Positions 52,634 through 61,109 of a stretch of DNA of 64,000 bases are shown here, piece by piece. The notes below the pieces were generated by a model. It was not told the origin of the DNA. It did no database searches and saw only the letters and a program-made list of their open reading frames with translations. How positions within the stretch are numbered: position 1 is the first letter of the stretch; every line of letters begins with the position of its first letter. The stretch is from assembly GCF_012641095.1 (NCBI RefSeq), contig NZ_JAAVSC010000008.1:33194-97193 (forward strand), given 5' to 3'. The DNA comes from Lactobacillus sp. HBUAS51381. GTDB lineage: Bacteria; Bacillota; Bacilli; Lactobacillales; Lactobacillaceae. The translations under genes were made by a program, and so were the position numbers.

Positions 52634-54097
52634 ATGGCTTTATTGGACGACAATTTCTTACTCGGCAACGACATGGCCAAGAAACTTTTCAACGACTATG
52701 CCAAGGGTATGCCAATCATCGACTTCCATTGTCACTTAAACCCAAAGGAAATCTATGAAAACAAGAATTACCCTAACATTACGCGGATTTGGTTAAACGA
52801 AGGCGTTTACGGTGACCACTACAAGTGGCGTCAAGAACGGACCAACGGGGTTCCTGAAGAACTCATCACTGGTGACGGCGATGAATATCAGAAGTTCTTG
52901 GCCTGGGCTGAAACGATCGAAAGTGCTCTGGGGAACCCACTCTACGAATGGACCCACCTGGAACTCAAGCGTTTCTTCCACATTGACGATGTTTTGAGCC
53001 GGAAGACCGCACCTGCTATTTGGAAGAAAGCCAACGCTGAACTCCAAACTGATGCGTTCAAACCACGGAACTTAATCAAGAACTCCAATGTTAAGGCTGT
53101 CTGCACGACTGATGACCCAGCCTCCGACTTGCACTACCACAAACTGTTGAAGGAAACTGAAGCTGAAAACGGCTTCCGGACCTTACCAGCTATGCGGCCT
53201 GACAAGTTGATCCAAGTGGATCGTGATGGCTTTGCTGACTACCTGAAGGAATTGGGTGACATCTCTGGTGTCAAGATCACTTCATTCAAGACGATGATCG
53301 ATGCTGTTAAGCAACGGTTTGAATTCTTCAATGAAATGGGCGGCCGTCTGTCTGACCATTCTCTGTTAACTTATCACTTCATCGAAGCTTCAGACAGCGA
53401 GCTGAACGCGATCTTTGATAAGGGTGTCAACAACGAAGAATTGTCGCCTAAGGAAGTTGACCAGTACTTAACTGCCTTATTGGAAAACTTAATGAAGTTG
53501 AACAAGGAATTTGATTGGACGATGCAGTTCCATATCAACTCTATCCGTGACCTTAACCGGCCAATGTTCGACAAATTAGGGCCTGATACCGGTTATGATG
53601 CCGTTGGGACGCAACCTGATATTGCGGACCAAATTGCCAAGTTGTACACCAAGATGCAAATCACCCATGACATTCCAAAGACGATCTTCTACTCCTTGAA
53701 TGACAACGATTGGATGCAATTAGCAACGATGATGGGTGCCTTCCAAGAAGGCGGCAAACAACGCTTGCAACTCGGTGCCGGCTGGTGGTTCAACGATACT
53801 GCCGAAGGGATGGACGAACAATTGCGGGTCTTCGCCGAAGAAAGTCTGTTGCCTAACTTCGTTGGGATGCTGACTGATTCACGGAGCTTCCTGTCCTACC
53901 CACGTCACGAGTACTTCCGTCGTGTTCTCTGCAACTTCTATGGTAAGTTGGCTGAACAAGGCCGGGTACCTGACGATGAAGAAATGTTGGGGAAGGTTGT
54001 TCAAAACATTTGCTACAACAATGCTTACAACTTCTTCAAGTTCTTCCCAGACAAGACGCCTGACGAAATTTTCGGCAAGCTGACGGTTAAGAACTAG
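52634..54097 (+). CDS. uxaC: Uronate isomerase (copy 2)
   Basis: The 487-residue isomerase is a paralogue of copy 1: [37 protein letters not shown] and [19 protein letters not shown] correspond position by position. It has a C-terminal extension of about 12 residues ([14 protein letters not shown]). Because it is in one operon with the epimerase UxaE and GPH-2, it is the better candidate for galacturonate to tagaturonate. AAGGAGG lies before the ATG. A strong terminator closes the operon. Confidence 0.94.
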   Translation: MALLDDNFLLGNDMAKKLFNDYAKGMPIIDFHCHLNPKEIYENKNYPNITRIWLNEGVYGDHYKWRQERTNGVPEELITGDGDEYQKFLAWAETIESALGNPLYEWTHLELKRFFHIDDVLSRKTAPAIWKKANAELQTDAFKPRNLIKNSNVKAVCTTDDPASDLHYHKLLKETEAENGFRTLPAMRPDKLIQVDRDGFADYLKELGDISGVKITSFKTMIDAVKQRFEFFNEMGGRLSDHSLLTYHFIEASDSELNAIFDKGVNNEELSPKEVDQYLTALLENLMKLNKEFDWTMQFHINSIRDLNRPMFDKLGPDTGYDAVGTQPDIADQIAKLYTKMQITHDIPKTIFYSLNDNDWMQLATMMGAFQEGGKQRLQLGAGWWFNDTAEGMDEQLRVFAEESLLPNFVGMLTDSRSFLSYPRHEYFRRVLCNFYGKLAEQGRVPDDEEMLGKVVQNICYNNAYNFFKFFPDKTPDEIFGKLTVKN

Positions 54098-54109
54098 AAC
54101 GAACGAAAA

Positions 54110-54155
54110 AAGTCTCGCAGGAACTTCCATACGGGAGTTCGGCGGGGCTTTTTGT
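54110..54155 (+). terminator. Intrinsic terminator of the uxaE-uxaC2 operon
   Basis: GTCTCGCAGGAACTTCC pairs with GGGAGTTCGGCGGGGC, followed by five T's. Confidence 0.85.
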
Positions 54156-54247
54156 TCGTCATGAGTCACGTGGCGACTTGTGTTCTGGATCAAGAATACC
54201 TAAAATTAAGTAATGAATTCGTTTTCGTGGAAGGGGAATAGGCACTT

Positions 54248-55498
54248 ATGAATGAAAATCCACTGAATATTTTGCATACCATTGGATTTAAGCAACTTTA
54301 TCCGGTGATTCGGTGTCAGTTGACGTTTAGTGATCCGTTGGATGAAGCACGGTTGGTGAAGGCCATTAATTTGACGGCAAAGGTCGTCCCTGAGCTGTTC
54401 TGTCGCTATGAGATGAGCGATAACAGCTGGCGACCGGTCGTCAAGGATGGCAGCGAGGTGTTGGCGGTCTTACCTGCCGACGCCCAGTTAGATGCGACAC
54501 CGGATTGGGAAAGTGAAGCCCAAGTGCGGTTCGAACTTCAACCGGCCGGCCGTGGTCAACGTCTAACCATAACCATGAGTCACATTTTGACCGATGGCAG
54601 TGGCTTCAAGCAGTACCTGTACTTGTTGAGTAAGTGCTATAGTCAAGGTGCGACGGCGATTGATGGCGTGGTTAACGTGGTCAATCTCGACTGGTTAAAG
54701 GCGCTCTTGAAGACGCACCCGGCCGCGGCTAAGCAAGGAAATGTCGATCACCCGGCCAAGCCATTGGCCCTGCCACAATTGACCAATGAGACCGGAGAAC
54801 AGCCCTTGCCTAACGTTAGTGGTTGGCGGTTAACGCCGGATTTGACGCGGAGCCTGATTAACGCGACCCACGCGCAAGGCGTTACGGTAAACGATGTTCT
54901 GTTGACAACCTTTGGGAAGGCGGTTCAGGCCTTCGACAAGGGTGGCGATGAGCTGGCGATTCCTTGCCCAACGGATATGCGACAAAAGATTGATGAGGAA
55001 CCGGCGGCACTGCGGATTGCCAATCACACGGCCCGGTTTAATCCAGCAATCCACTCACCGCAGGACGAAGCGGTCTCCGTTTCCGTTCAGAAGATGCACG
55101 TGGAGATGCAGCGTTTAAAGGATCACGATCAGTTCTTGGATTCCGTTCGATCCCTGATGGCGCAGTATCAAACGGAACCGATTAAGAAGCTCCAAGAGAT
55201 TGTGGAAGCCAATTATCACGTTCGGGCAATTGCCTTCACTAATTTTGGCATTATTGACGATTCACGCCTCCAATTTGCGGAGAACACGGTCACCAATTGC
55301 TTGATGACGGGGTCCTTCCGCTATGCCCCCATGTTTCAAGTTGCCTGCAGCACGTTTAAAGGTCAGCTAAGTCTGGGCTTTAATATGATTGGGACGACTG
55401 AAGAAGTGCAGGTCGGTCGGGTTGTGGTTCACGACATGATTTCACGGATGAAGGAATTTATGACCCAATCTGAGGTTGGTGCCACGGTTCTTGAATAA
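54248..55498 (+). CDS. CoA-dependent acyltransferase-like protein (condensation-domain fold)
   Basis: The 416-residue protein has the catalytic HxxxDG motif in MSHILTDGSGFKQYL (residues about 114-128), the mark of the chloramphenicol acetyltransferase/NRPS condensation superfamily that also includes alcohol acetyltransferases. The usual late DFGWG motif is not seen; TNFGIIDDSRL may be the remnant. It is not part of an NRPS cluster: neighbours are uronate genes and a small secreted peptide. An ester- or amide-forming transferase is likely; donor and acceptor are unknown. Confidence 0.8.
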   Translation: MNENPLNILHTIGFKQLYPVIRCQLTFSDPLDEARLVKAINLTAKVVPELFCRYEMSDNSWRPVVKDGSEVLAVLPADAQLDATPDWESEAQVRFELQPAGRGQRLTITMSHILTDGSGFKQYLYLLSKCYSQGATAIDGVVNVVNLDWLKALLKTHPAAAKQGNVDHPAKPLALPQLTNETGEQPLPNVSGWRLTPDLTRSLINATHAQGVTVNDVLLTTFGKAVQAFDKGGDELAIPCPTDMRQKIDEEPAALRIANHTARFNPAIHSPQDEAVSVSVQKMHVEMQRLKDHDQFLDSVRSLMAQYQTEPIKKLQEIVEANYHVRAIAFTNFGIIDDSRLQFAENTVTNCLMTGSFRYAPMFQVACSTFKGQLSLGFNMIGTTEEVQVGRVVVHDMISRMKEFMTQSEVGATVLE

Positions 55499-55511
55499 AA
55501 TTGTTTATGAA

Positions 55512-55542
55512 AAAAGCTCTCCCAAAATTGGGAGAGCTTTTT
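55512..55542. terminator. Bidirectional intrinsic terminator
   Basis: AAAAGCTCTCCCAA pairs with TTGGGAGAGCTTTT. It lies between the acyltransferase gene and the convergent small peptide gene and has A's on one side and T's on the other. Confidence 0.88.
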
Positions 55543-55555
55543 GTCTAAGTCTGAA

Positions 55556-55729
55556 CTACTTCAGTGGTTCAGTTTGCTTTTGAACGAGTTGGGTATAGGT
55601 TTGTGATAAGGTCTGTTGTGCGGATGCGTTGTCGTTAGTCGTTGAAGCAACGGCTTGCGTAGCAAAGATTCCGGAACCCAAAACAGCAACGGCAGCAACA
55701 ACAACTAAAACGCGATTAAATACATGCAT
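55556..55729 (-). CDS. Small secreted peptide precursor (57 residues)
   Basis: A short gene below the usual size limit. The product starts MHVFNRVLVVVAAVAVLGSG, a Sec signal peptide, with a type I cleavage site after AVA (residue 28), leaving a 29-residue mature peptide from STTNDNASAQ to QKQTEPLK that is rich in Gln and Thr and has no Cys. GAGG lies 10 bases before the ATG. It has a full promoter, a palindromic operator and a bidirectional terminator, so it is a real unit. Function is unknown. Confidence 0.65.
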   Translation of the reverse strand: MHVFNRVLVVVAAVAVLGSGIFATQAVASTTNDNASAQQTLSQTYTQLVQKQTEPLK

Positions 55730-55766
55730 GATATAAATACCTCTTTTTCTTTCTTCTCTTCTCTTT

Positions 55767-55808
55767 TGTTCACGTGAACATCGTATGATTTTCTGAAAAC
55801 AAAGTCAA
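55767..55808 (-). promoter_or_regulatory. Promoter and palindromic operator of the small secreted peptide gene
   Basis: On the minus strand TTGACT (55803-55808) and TACGAT (55780-55785) are 17 apart. The perfect palindrome TGTTCACGTGAACA (55767-55780) covers the start of transcription and differs by one base from the LacI-type site before uxuB. Between this and the next gene, ATGTAATGGTTTACAT (55822-55837) is a second dyad. Confidence 0.65.
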
Positions 55809-55980
55809 GGGTCAAAACCAAATGTAATGGTTTACATCAAAGTTTTTTTGACTTTTAACGGAAATTCCCGAGATAAAGGGCTTTCTGCAACCGATTTAAT
55901 GGCAAAGTTCCCATGAAAATTTTTGAAAAAATGCGTATGATAGTAAGTAACGAGTTATTGTAGGAAAGTGAGATGTTCAA

Positions 55981-57387
55981 ATGACGCAAGCACAAAAAGA
56001 CCCAGATAAAATTTCTCGTCAAAATTTGATTGCTATTTTTGCGGTAGCGATTATGGCCTTTCTGGGAATTCTGGTCGAGACTTCCATGAACGTGACGTTC
56101 CCGACCTTGATGCGTACCATGCACGTTTCTTTAAGTACCGTTCAGTGGATTACCACGGGCTACCTGTTAATGGTGGCACTGCTGATGATTACGTCAGCCT
56201 TCTTAAAGCAAAGATTTACGAACCGGCAATTATTTATCGCGGGGGCCTCGCTCTTTATTTTAGGCGATCTAATTTGTGCGCTCGCACCGAATTTTCCGAT
56301 TCTTTTGTTCGGCCGGTTAATTCAGGCTGGTTGTGCCGGAATCGCGATTCCTTTAATGTTTAATGTTGTTTTGGAAAGTGTTCCCCGTTCTCGGTTAGGT
56401 TTTTACATGGGACTAGCTGGATTGATTCTGATGATTGCGCCGGCTAGTGGGCCAACCTTCGGCGGGATCATGGCGTCGTTAGGGAACTGGCGCTTAATCT
56501 TCTGGTCCACGCTACCGGTTGAAGCCCTAATTCTCCTACTCGGGGTGGGCGCGATTAACCAGTTCTCTCCCGTCAAGAAGGTTCATTTCGTATGGGGTCA
56601 ATTTAGCCTGTTGGCCGTGGCCTTCGTTAGCTTCACCATGGGATTGAATAGCTTCACGTCCGCTGGCTGGCTAAGCTGGCAATTCTTGGGGGGCATTCTG
56701 CTGGCCATCGTGATGATGACCGGATACATCCTATTAGCGAAACACAGTGAACGTCAATTATTAAAATTGGAGATTTTTCGGAATCCCGTGTTTACGTTTA
56801 GCTTTGTTGCCTACGTCATTCTTCAGTTCTGTAACATTGGGATTAACTTTGCGTTGCCCAACTATGCCCAGATTGTCGTGGGGGCTAGCTCGTTATTCGG
56901 GGGACTGATGTTGCTACCAGGTAGCCTGGTCACGGCAATCTTACAGCCTTGGTTTGGTCATCTGCTGGATGAGTATGGTGCGCGGTTGCCGATTTTACTC
57001 GGAAGTAGCCTATTTCTAGTCGCTGCCGCCGGGTTTACCCTGTTGGGTCAGCGACTCAGTGTTGTGGTGATTGCGATTCTCTACGTCATCTTCAGTATCG
57101 GGCGGTCGATGGCCTTTGGAAATACCATGACCAATGGATTAAAGGAAGTCGACTTTAGTCAACGGGCGGATGCCAACGCCATTTACAATACGGGCCAGCA
57201 GTTCGCCGGTTCGGTGGGGACGACGATCTTGGCGGCGCTGATGTCTTCCGTGAAGGTCAGTGGGATGTCCTACGCGCACGAGACGGCGTTGGGGAGTCAA
57301 CTGGCATTCGGATTGATTCTTACGTTAAGCATTTTGAACTTTGGACTGTATGCGATTGTCTTTCACTATCAAAAGTCTGATAAATAA
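55981..57387 (+). CDS. MFS drug efflux transporter, DHA2 family, 14 TM
   Basis: The 468-residue protein has the DHA2 layout: VETSMNVTFPTLMRTMHVSL in TM1, VQWITTGYLLMVALLM in TM2 and the antiporter motif GPTFGGIMASLGNWR. It resembles the DHA2 protein at 445-1878 over its length. It probably exports toxic amphiphiles; a specific drug cannot be named. The ribosome site is weak (AGGAAAGTGAG). It diverges from the small peptide gene, and a dyad lies between them. A terminator follows. Confidence 0.88.
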   Translation: MTQAQKDPDKISRQNLIAIFAVAIMAFLGILVETSMNVTFPTLMRTMHVSLSTVQWITTGYLLMVALLMITSAFLKQRFTNRQLFIAGASLFILGDLICALAPNFPILLFGRLIQAGCAGIAIPLMFNVVLESVPRSRLGFYMGLAGLILMIAPASGPTFGGIMASLGNWRLIFWSTLPVEALILLLGVGAINQFSPVKKVHFVWGQFSLLAVAFVSFTMGLNSFTSAGWLSWQFLGGILLAIVMMTGYILLAKHSERQLLKLEIFRNPVFTFSFVAYVILQFCNIGINFALPNYAQIVVGASSLFGGLMLLPGSLVTAILQPWFGHLLDEYGARLPILLGSSLFLVAAAGFTLLGQRLSVVVIAILYVIFSIGRSMAFGNTMTNGLKEVDFSQRADANAIYNTGQQFAGSVGTTILAALMSSVKVSGMSYAHETALGSQLAFGLILTLSILNFGLYAIVFHYQKSDK

Positions 57388-57399
57388 TATTTTCGACGC

Positions 57400-57430
57400 G
57401 GCATTTACGATTTTGGTAAGTGCCTTTTTT
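57400..57430 (+). terminator. Intrinsic terminator of the DHA2 gene
   Basis: GGCATTTAC pairs with GTAAGTGCC and runs into six T's. Confidence 0.8.
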
Positions 57431-57571
57431 AATGCGTCGGTGTTGTTTGGGCGGTAAATGGTATCTTGCCGCGAATACTGGTATGCTGAACTTGATAATC
57501 GTATTTCAGGCTTGAGACAGCGGATTAGGCGGTTAGAAGTGATAAATAATTTGATTTTGGGGACTGCAATC

Positions 57572-58375
57572 ATGTGGAAAAAACTTTGGTGGGTGTTAAT
57601 GGGAATAAGTCTGCTCACCTTGACGGGGTGCGCGCTAAGAGCCGTGGCTCCGGGTTATCAACCGGAGCAGACAATTCGGACGGGACAACTGCGGGCGACG
57701 ACCTTCTCACTGGTAGCGAGTGCTGAGAATTCGACGACAAACTACCGCGAACAGTATGGCTATATTCAGGATATTGGCGATGGTCGCGGATATACGGCCG
57801 GGATTATTGGGTTCACGTCCGCAAATGGTGATTTACGGCAGGTCATTCAACGCTATGTCCAACTAAAGCCGTGGCACAATGGCTTACAGTGCTACTTACC
57901 GGCCTTAAAGCGAGTTGTGGGTACGGATGCGCACCGCGGATTGGGACCGAGTTTTGTTCGCGCTTGGCGCCAAGCCGCAAAGACGCCACAGTTGGTCCAA
58001 GCGGAAAATTGGCTACTGAATCGTCAGTACTTGCAGCCAGCCCTAACGGCCGCTAAGAAGGATGATCTGAGTCCTTTGGGTCAATATATCTATTACGATG
58101 CGATCGTTGTTCACGGACCGGGCAATGATGCGACAAGCTTTGGTGGTATTCGGCACCACGCGTTGAAACTGGCTAAATCACCGCGTCAGGGCGGCAATCA
58201 GGCTCAGTATCTCAAGGCCTTCCTACGGGCACGGCGGCCAGTCATGCGGCGCGAGGCCGCCCATAAGGACCTCTCCCGGCTGAATGTACAGCAGCGACTG
58301 ATACAGGCGGGAAATTATCAGCTGACGCGTCCGTTGAAATGGCGGATGTATGGCGATGATTATCGACTGAATTAA
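57572..58375 (+). CDS. Lipoprotein chitosanase, GH46 family
   Basis: The 267-residue precursor has a short signal sequence with the lipobox LTGC (Cys near residue 20), so it should be anchored to the outer face of the membrane. The catalytic glutamate is in ASAENSTTNYREQYGYIQ and the catalytic aspartate in IGDGRGYTAGIIGFTSANGD, matching Glu22 and Asp40 of the Streptomyces N174 enzyme. It cleaves beta-1,4 bonds between glucosamine units; a partly de-acetylated wall polymer could also be a target. ATG 57572 is behind TGGGGA at eight bases. Its stop overlaps the stop of the convergent antitoxin gene by two bases. Confidence 0.88.
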   Translation: MWKKLWWVLMGISLLTLTGCALRAVAPGYQPEQTIRTGQLRATTFSLVASAENSTTNYREQYGYIQDIGDGRGYTAGIIGFTSANGDLRQVIQRYVQLKPWHNGLQCYLPALKRVVGTDAHRGLGPSFVRAWRQAAKTPQLVQAENWLLNRQYLQPALTAAKKDDLSPLGQYIYYDAIVVHGPGNDATSFGGIRHHALKLAKSPRQGGNQAQYLKAFLRARRPVMRREAAHKDLSRLNVQQRLIQAGNYQLTRPLKWRMYGDDYRLN

Positions 58376-58605
58376 GACGAGGCGGTGGGGTCCGTTACTT
58401 GTTGTGCCTGCTGAAGGGCGTGCGGCAGGGTTCCGGCCAGCCATAGGTAATTAAGCTCTAGCAGTTGTTCGTAACGAGATTTGCTGAGAACAACGACACT
58501 CTGATGGGCATCCAGGGTCACCTCTAGGGGATGGTTGGTGCGGACAACTCGGGTGAATAGACGCTTGGGGTCGGTGCGAAGGTGCGTGAAAGATGTGGTG
58601 GTCAT
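58372..58605 (-). CDS. Phd/YefM-type antitoxin, without adjacent toxin
   Basis: The 77-residue protein shows the Phd/YefM pattern: SFTHLRTDPKRLFTRVV, then NHPLEVTLDAHQSVVVLSKS and RYEQLLELNYL. Such proteins bind DNA with the N-terminal part and neutralise a RelE/YoeB or Doc toxin with the C-terminal part. ATG 58605 follows GAGGAGG at six bases. No toxin gene lies before or after: downstream is the end of the chitosanase gene on the other strand. It is an orphan, perhaps a remnant of a lost pair or an antitoxin for a toxin encoded elsewhere. Confidence 0.75.
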   Translation of the reverse strand: MTTTSFTHLRTDPKRLFTRVVRTNHPLEVTLDAHQSVVVLSKSRYEQLLELNYLWLAGTLPHALQQAQQVTDPTASS

Positions 58606-58773
58606 GGTGTTCCTCCTCAATCGGTTGGCCTCGGTAACGGTGACGGTAATCGTAGTATAACAGGCCGCCAGCTAGAAAGATAGAACGAATGTTCCCATGA
58701 ATAAACTGATGAGCGGACCAGCAGCGAGGTGGCTGGCTAATTCGCCGTAAAAATAAATATCTCGATAACACAA

Positions 58774-58802
58774 AAGAGCCTGGACAAAATGCCCAGGCTC
58801 TT
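58774..58802. terminator. Intrinsic terminator hairpin
   Basis: AAGAGCCTGG pairs with CCAGGCTCTT. It lies behind the membrane metalloprotease-like gene (minus), with a mixed T stretch. Confidence 0.65.
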
Positions 58803-58883
58803 GATGTCTTCGAAGATAAATTGCTGAAACGTCGGTCACAACTCAGCGGGGCTTCGGACCAGTCCTTTGCCCCACGTGGGGTA

Positions 58884-59687
58884 TCAATGAATCTTTATCT
58901 GAAAAGCAAGGCGCACCACCAGATTGGTGAGCAGTGAGACCAACAGCGCGTAGCCCAGAATTAGGGCCAACAGAATCACCGCGGCTGTGATGACGCGTAA
59001 ATAACCAGTGGCGATATTGCCCATGGTTAAAATCACGGTGATTACCACGAATACCGTCACAAAGCCAATCAGGCCAATCCGTGAATTGGCAAAGTCGGCG
59101 GCACTGAGGTCAAAGCCACCAATGCTGATATTTAACGATAGCAAAATCATGATGAACCAGCGGATGAGGGGATGACGGTCCCCACCCAGCGCGGCGATGA
59201 AGCCGTTCCAATCCAGATTGAAGGGGTCGGCCACGAGCGTAAGCATGCCGGTGAAGAGACTGGGAATCAGCAGGGCCGTTAGTCCCAAGAGGACCAGTGC
59301 GCAGCCGAAGATGGGGGCAATCCCAATGAAAAGATTGCCGGTGGTCTGGTACCAATTGCGGCGATTCCACGTGTGATTGACGTAGCCCAACGCGAGGTCG
59401 GGGTTACCATCCGCGCCGATTTGCTGGGGATGGGGCCGCTTGAGTAACCGCACCTGATCGATACGGTGGCCAAAGATAATGGCGACCAAGAGGTGACTGA
59501 GTTCGTGAAGAAAGATGCCGATGAACCCCAGATAAAGTTCACTGTTGACCCCTAACCCGTTGGCCAAGAATTTCTTGGTGTCGCGGTTCAGATAGGTAAG
59601 CAGAGTGACAAAGATAAAGGGGATCACCAGGAGGTCTAGCCCCACGAGATCGAGATTTTTTAAGATCAGGCTCAGGTCGGTATTCAT
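58884..59687 (-). CDS. Membrane protein with HExxH motif (M50-like metalloprotease)
   Basis: The 267-residue protein has about six membrane segments and the zinc motif IFLHELSHLLVAIIFGH in the second one (residues about 58-74). Further on, GNLFIGIAPIFGCALVLLG resembles the region that precedes the third ligand in site-2 proteases, but a clear third ligand (NPDG-type) is not seen. A protease role is therefore probable, not certain. CTGGAG lies five bases before the ATG. It begins two bases behind ybaK and is transcribed with it. Confidence 0.7.
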   Translation of the reverse strand: MNTDLSLILKNLDLVGLDLLVIPFIFVTLLTYLNRDTKKFLANGLGVNSELYLGFIGIFLHELSHLLVAIIFGHRIDQVRLLKRPHPQQIGADGNPDLALGYVNHTWNRRNWYQTTGNLFIGIAPIFGCALVLLGLTALLIPSLFTGMLTLVADPFNLDWNGFIAALGGDRHPLIRWFIMILLSLNISIGGFDLSAADFANSRIGLIGFVTVFVVITVILTMGNIATGYLRVITAAVILLALILGYALLVSLLTNLVVRLAFQIKIH

Positions 59688-59689
59688 GG

Positions 59690-60193
59690 TTACTCCAGTA
59701 GGTCGGTGAACGTGCCATGAACCAGGTTGGCGAGGTCCGTGGCGTCTAATTCAACTGACCGGCCAATCTGTCCAGATGATACGAGAATCGTCCCTTGTTC
59801 CTTGGCGGAGTTATCGAAGTAGATGGGGAAGTGATTCTTTTCCCAAATACCCACCGGCGTATTGGCGCCGTGTTCATAGCCCGTGGTCTTGACCAGATCC
59901 TTTAGGGGCACCATATCGACTTTTTTATTACCGGACGCCTTCGCTAGTTTCTTTTCGTTGAGGTGTTCGTCAATCGGGACGACACCAACGACGGGGCCGG
60001 TAGTCGGCCCACTGAGCACCAGCGTCTTATAAATGCGGTGTTCCTCGACCTGGGCGTGGTCGACTTCCATTTGAGCCACGTCCCCTTTGATGTGGGTCGC
60101 AAATTCAATTTGCTTATAAGCCACCTTGTTTTTATCGAGAATCTGTTCAACTAGCGTCTTGTGCAGACGTTTGCCTTTCTTTTTCTTAGCCAT
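59690..60193 (-). CDS. ybaK: Cys-tRNA(Pro)/Cys-tRNA(Cys) deacylase YbaK/EbsC
   Basis: The 167-residue protein belongs to the YbaK/EbsC group that removes mis-attached cysteine from tRNA(Pro). Family marks are KTLVEQILDKNKVAY, YKTLVLSG, VVPIDEHLNEKKLAKASGNK, the conserved Lys in the catalytic region and GRSVELDATDLANLV near the end. ATG 60193 is used, with AAAGGTGAG ahead; a GTG three codons upstream overlaps that site. It forms an operon with the membrane metalloprotease-like gene. Confidence 0.92.
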   Translation of the reverse strand: MAKKKKGKRLHKTLVEQILDKNKVAYKQIEFATHIKGDVAQMEVDHAQVEEHRIYKTLVLSGPTTGPVVGVVPIDEHLNEKKLAKASGNKKVDMVPLKDLVKTTGYEHGANTPVGIWEKNHFPIYFDNSAKEQGTILVSSGQIGRSVELDATDLANLVHGTFTDLLE

Positions 60194-60345
60194 TTGACTC
60201 ACCTTTCACTACAAAAATTTCAAAATTGGACCGCACTTTAAAAACAAATGGAACGGTTGTTTCCTGATAAAAGCAGACACCGCCGCCAAAACCTGTTATA
60301 CTCTATCACAGTAGAAGTCTAGTTGAAGAGTTATGAGGAGATATC

Positions 60346-61071
60346 ATGGCAGATTTAGTCTATCGACAGGTCATGCGGGACTTAAAACAACGCATCCATC
60401 AAAATGAATTTCCCAATAAGCGGCTGCCAGATGAACGAAGCCTGAGCGAAGCGTATGGGGTCAGTCGCAGCTCAGTTAAGCGGGCGCTCAGTGTGCTCGC
60501 CAACCAGGGGATTATCTTTAAAAAGCGGGGTTCGGGAACCTTCATTAACCCATTATATATGAAAAACCAATCGATTTTTCAATATGAGGGGTCAAATTTA
60601 GGGATTACTGACAGTATGAAGTCGGCGGGCACGACGCCGGGCATTCGTTTGCTCAAATTCGACGTTATTCCCGCTAGCAAGGAAATTCAGCAGGATTTGT
60701 TCTTGGCTGAAGGGGACTTTGTCTATGAGATTAAACGACTCCGGTTGTTTGAGGACAAGCCGTTTATGATTGAAACGGGCTATATTCCCATTAAGATTGC
60801 GCCGAACCTGTCCCAAAAGACCGTTTCGGAGTCGATCTTTAACTATTTAGAGTCGCAAGGAAAAGTCGTCACCAAGTCGTTCATGTCCATTCGAACGCAG
60901 CCCTCCACGGCGGATGATCAAAACTTATTGAATCTAAAACCCGTGGAACCCGTGGGCATTATGGAGGGTGTTTTCTTCCTAGATGATGGTACGCCGTTTG
61001 AAGTGTCCAACATGCGCCTACACTATCAATATTTGAACTATAACACCTTTGTTTCATTAGATGAAGAATAA
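60346..61071 (+). CDS. GntR family regulator with UTRA domain
   Basis: The 241-residue protein has an HutC-type winged helix (residues about 3-70: LPDERSLSEAYGVSRSSVKR) and a UTRA ligand domain (about 85-235) with EIKRLRLFEDKPFMIETGYIP. UTRA regulators usually bind phosphorylated sugars. It stands directly before the phosphoketolase gene on the same strand but has its own terminator, so control of xpkA and of itself is likely but unproved. GAGGAG lies five bases before the ATG. Confidence 0.88.
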   Translation: MADLVYRQVMRDLKQRIHQNEFPNKRLPDERSLSEAYGVSRSSVKRALSVLANQGIIFKKRGSGTFINPLYMKNQSIFQYEGSNLGITDSMKSAGTTPGIRLLKFDVIPASKEIQQDLFLAEGDFVYEIKRLRLFEDKPFMIETGYIPIKIAPNLSQKTVSESIFNYLESQGKVVTKSFMSIRTQPSTADDQNLLNLKPVEPVGIMEGVFFLDDGTPFEVSNMRLHYQYLNYNTFVSLDEE

Positions 61072-61077
61072 GCAATG

Positions 61078-61109
61078 AAAAATGACGCCTGAGAAGGGGT
61101 CATTTTTTT
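61078..61109 (+). terminator. Intrinsic terminator of the GntR/UTRA gene
   Basis: AAAATGACGCC pairs with GGGGTCATTTT, followed by further T's. Confidence 0.82.

Noticed and set aside
54248..55498. NRPS condensation domain and hence a peptide synthetase cluster
   Set aside because: The HxxxDG motif is present, but no adenylation or carrier domain and no biosynthetic neighbours exist; a stand-alone acyltransferase is simpler.
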